5,179 nucleotides of DNA, taken from Deltaproteobacteria bacterium RIFCSPHIGHO2_02_FULL_40_11 (lineage in GTDB: Bacteria; Bdellovibrionota; JACOXK01; 2-02-FULL-40-11). The stretch covers positions 10,195 through 15,373 of the forward strand of contig MGRI01000103.1 in assembly GCA_001798105.1 (NCBI GenBank), written 5' to 3'. The notes beneath the pieces are model-generated. The model worked only from the letters and a program-made list of their open reading frames with translations, did no database searches and was not told the origin of the DNA. The position numbers were made by a program, and so were the translations under genes. Shown here in pieces: positions 4,031-5,179 of this stretch (position 1 is its first letter; each line of letters begins with the position of its first letter).

Positions 4031-5179
4031 GTGTTTCAATTTAAATCTTTTTTAAATATTTTTATAACTGGAATGATTGTCATTTCTGGTTTTTTGTTTT
4101 TTTCAAATGATGCTTCGGCGACGAGTCAATGGAGCCGGAAATACAATACATCGTGTCAAACCTGCCATACTTCTTTTCCGCGCCTGAATTACTATGGTGA
4201 ACGGTTTATGAAAAATGGGATGCAAGATCCGGATCAGGAAGTATCGGATGGTGGCGTGTACCGAAAGTTTACCAAAGGGCGCATGGACCTGGGTGCCTTG
4301 GGAGATGTCTTTGGGGTGCGCATTAACTTTCAACCATTTTATTTTCGAAATAAAAATATACCGGTGAATCAAAGCAAAAAACATCGTTTTGACATCGGAA
4401 AATTTAATTGGATTCAGCTTTTTTCGGCAGGTTCCATTACAAAAGACGTTTCCTTTTTTAATGAACTGGAAATCAATGATGCAGGAACTGTAAAACATGG
4501 CTGGTTTATTTTAGGTTTTCATAATTTATGGGATTCTAAACTTGTGAATTTACAAATTGGGAAAATTTCGCCTGTGGAGTGGACTTCTTTTTCGAATCGC
4601 CTTCGCATTTTTCCAGAGGTAACAGGTATTGTGGATAAAATCACAGCTTCTTATGCGGGGTCTTCTCAAGACGACAATGTGAATATTTCATCCAGCCAGG
4701 CGGGGATTAATTATTATGGCTATAAAGGTCCTGTGATTTGGACACTTGGGATTGGAAATGGAAAAAATGCGTCTGACAAAAACCAATTTAAAAATTTCTG
4801 GGGAAGTTTAAGGTTCGAAATTCCAAAAGAGGGGTCCAATTGGCAAGGCAGCTCTGTTTCTTTCTTTGCCTATTCAGGGACAGATACCAGAAACTCCGCT
4901 TCAACTTCATTAGCCCAAATTAAAAACAGGTTTACGCGCATTCAACCTTCTTTCAATGTGCGTTATAAAGAGTGGGATATCATTGGTTCCGTTCACTATG
5001 CAGATGAAAATAACTGGACTTTAAATGCTGGAACCGCCCAACCTGAAAACTATTGGGGTGGAACCGCCCTTGTTTCTAAAATGATTCAAGATAAGTATCA
5101 GGTAGGACTTCAATATGATCATGTGGAGCAAGATCATAAAACAGAAACTGTGACGACCAATATTGAACACCAGCGCTTG
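4031..5179 (+). CDS. Outer-membrane porin-cytochrome c fusion (Cyc2-like), 3' end outside window
   Basis: The frame from GTG at 4031 is open for exactly 383 codons to the window edge. Residues 1-30 are a signal peptide: basic K5, a hydrophobic core (about 8-24) and an ASA cleavage site at 28-30. A single haem c motif CQTCH follows at 42-46 in the context KYNTSCQTCHTSFPRLNYYG, the 'tsC..CH..fP.Ln.fGe.F' layout of proteins that join one haem c to an outer-membrane barrel, as in the iron oxidase Cyc2. From about residue 85 the sequence alternates polar and hydrophobic residues with aromatic girdle residues and Gly/Asn/Asp turns (for example WIQLFSAGSITKDVSFFNEL, and SVSFFAYSG near 276), as in porins. 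Inferred role: moving electrons across the outer membrane with the haem plugging the barrel. Donor or acceptor is unknown. Met60 and Met64 are possible distal haem ligands, but this is a guess. The C-terminus, where a final barrel strand should end in an aromatic residue, is not in view. Confidence 0.8.
   Translation, partial: MFQFKSFLNIFITGMIVISGFLFFSNDASATSQWSRKYNTSCQTCHTSFPRLNYYGERFMKNGMQDPDQEVSDGGVYRKFTKGRMDLGALGDVFGVRINFQPFYFRNKNIPVNQSKKHRFDIGKFNWIQLFSAGSITKDVSFFNELEINDAGTVKHGWFILGFHNLWDSKLVNLQIGKISPVEWTSFSNRLRIFPEVTGIVDKITASYAGSSQDDNVNISSSQAGINYYGYKGPVIWTLGIGNGKNASDKNQFKNFWGSLRFEIPKEGSNWQGSSVSFFAYSGTDTRNSASTSLAQIKNRFTRIQPSFNVRYKEWDIIGSVHYADENNWTLNAGTAQPENYWGGTALVSKMIQDKYQVGLQYDHVEQDHKTETVTTNIEHQRL

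Noticed and set aside
4103..4498. Leftward open frame of 131 codons
   Set aside because: It is antisense to the signal peptide, haem and barrel region of the cytochrome-porin, which is far better supported.

Overview
The window comes from a Gram-negative bacterium of low to moderate GC. It encodes a predicted outer-membrane beta-barrel cytochrome with a signal peptide, and a dTDP-rhamnose enzyme of the type used for lipopolysaccharide or other surface sugars. Start codons are ATG or GTG, ribosome binding sites vary in strength, and genes are packed with overlaps of a few bases. I cannot name a genus. Except for the right-edge gene, the content is ordinary chromosomal housekeeping, with no phage, insertion sequence or CRISPR signal.

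Left part (1-1947). The first 50 codons of a glucose-6-phosphate isomerase gene run leftward out of the window. It diverges across only 30 bases from a rightward three-gene cluster: a hotdog-fold acyl-CoA thioesterase, RNase PH (rph, overlapping it through ATGA) and dTDP-4-dehydrorhamnose 3,5-epimerase (rfbC/rmlC, 5 bases after rph). The three are very likely co-transcribed but belong to unrelated pathways: acyl-CoA turnover, tRNA 3'-end trimming and deoxysugar synthesis.

Middle part (1924-3840). A leftward cluster converges on rfbC and overlaps its 3' end by 24 bases. Read in its own direction it holds tRNA-Pro(UGG) with a good sigma70-type promoter, a small hairpin, a class I SAM-dependent methyltransferase with an N-terminal four-cysteine zinc-binding motif, and a TauE/SafE-type membrane exporter overlapping the methyltransferase by 10 bases.

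Right part (3841-5179). A 190-base intergenic region separates the tRNA from a rightward gene that starts at a GTG behind a strong GGAGG site and is still open at the window edge. Its product has a signal peptide, one CxxCH haem c motif straight after it, and then a long stretch of barrel-like amphipathic strands. This is the architecture of porin-cytochrome fusions related to Cyc2, which carry electrons across the outer membrane. It is the most interesting item here, but its substrate cannot be told from the sequence.
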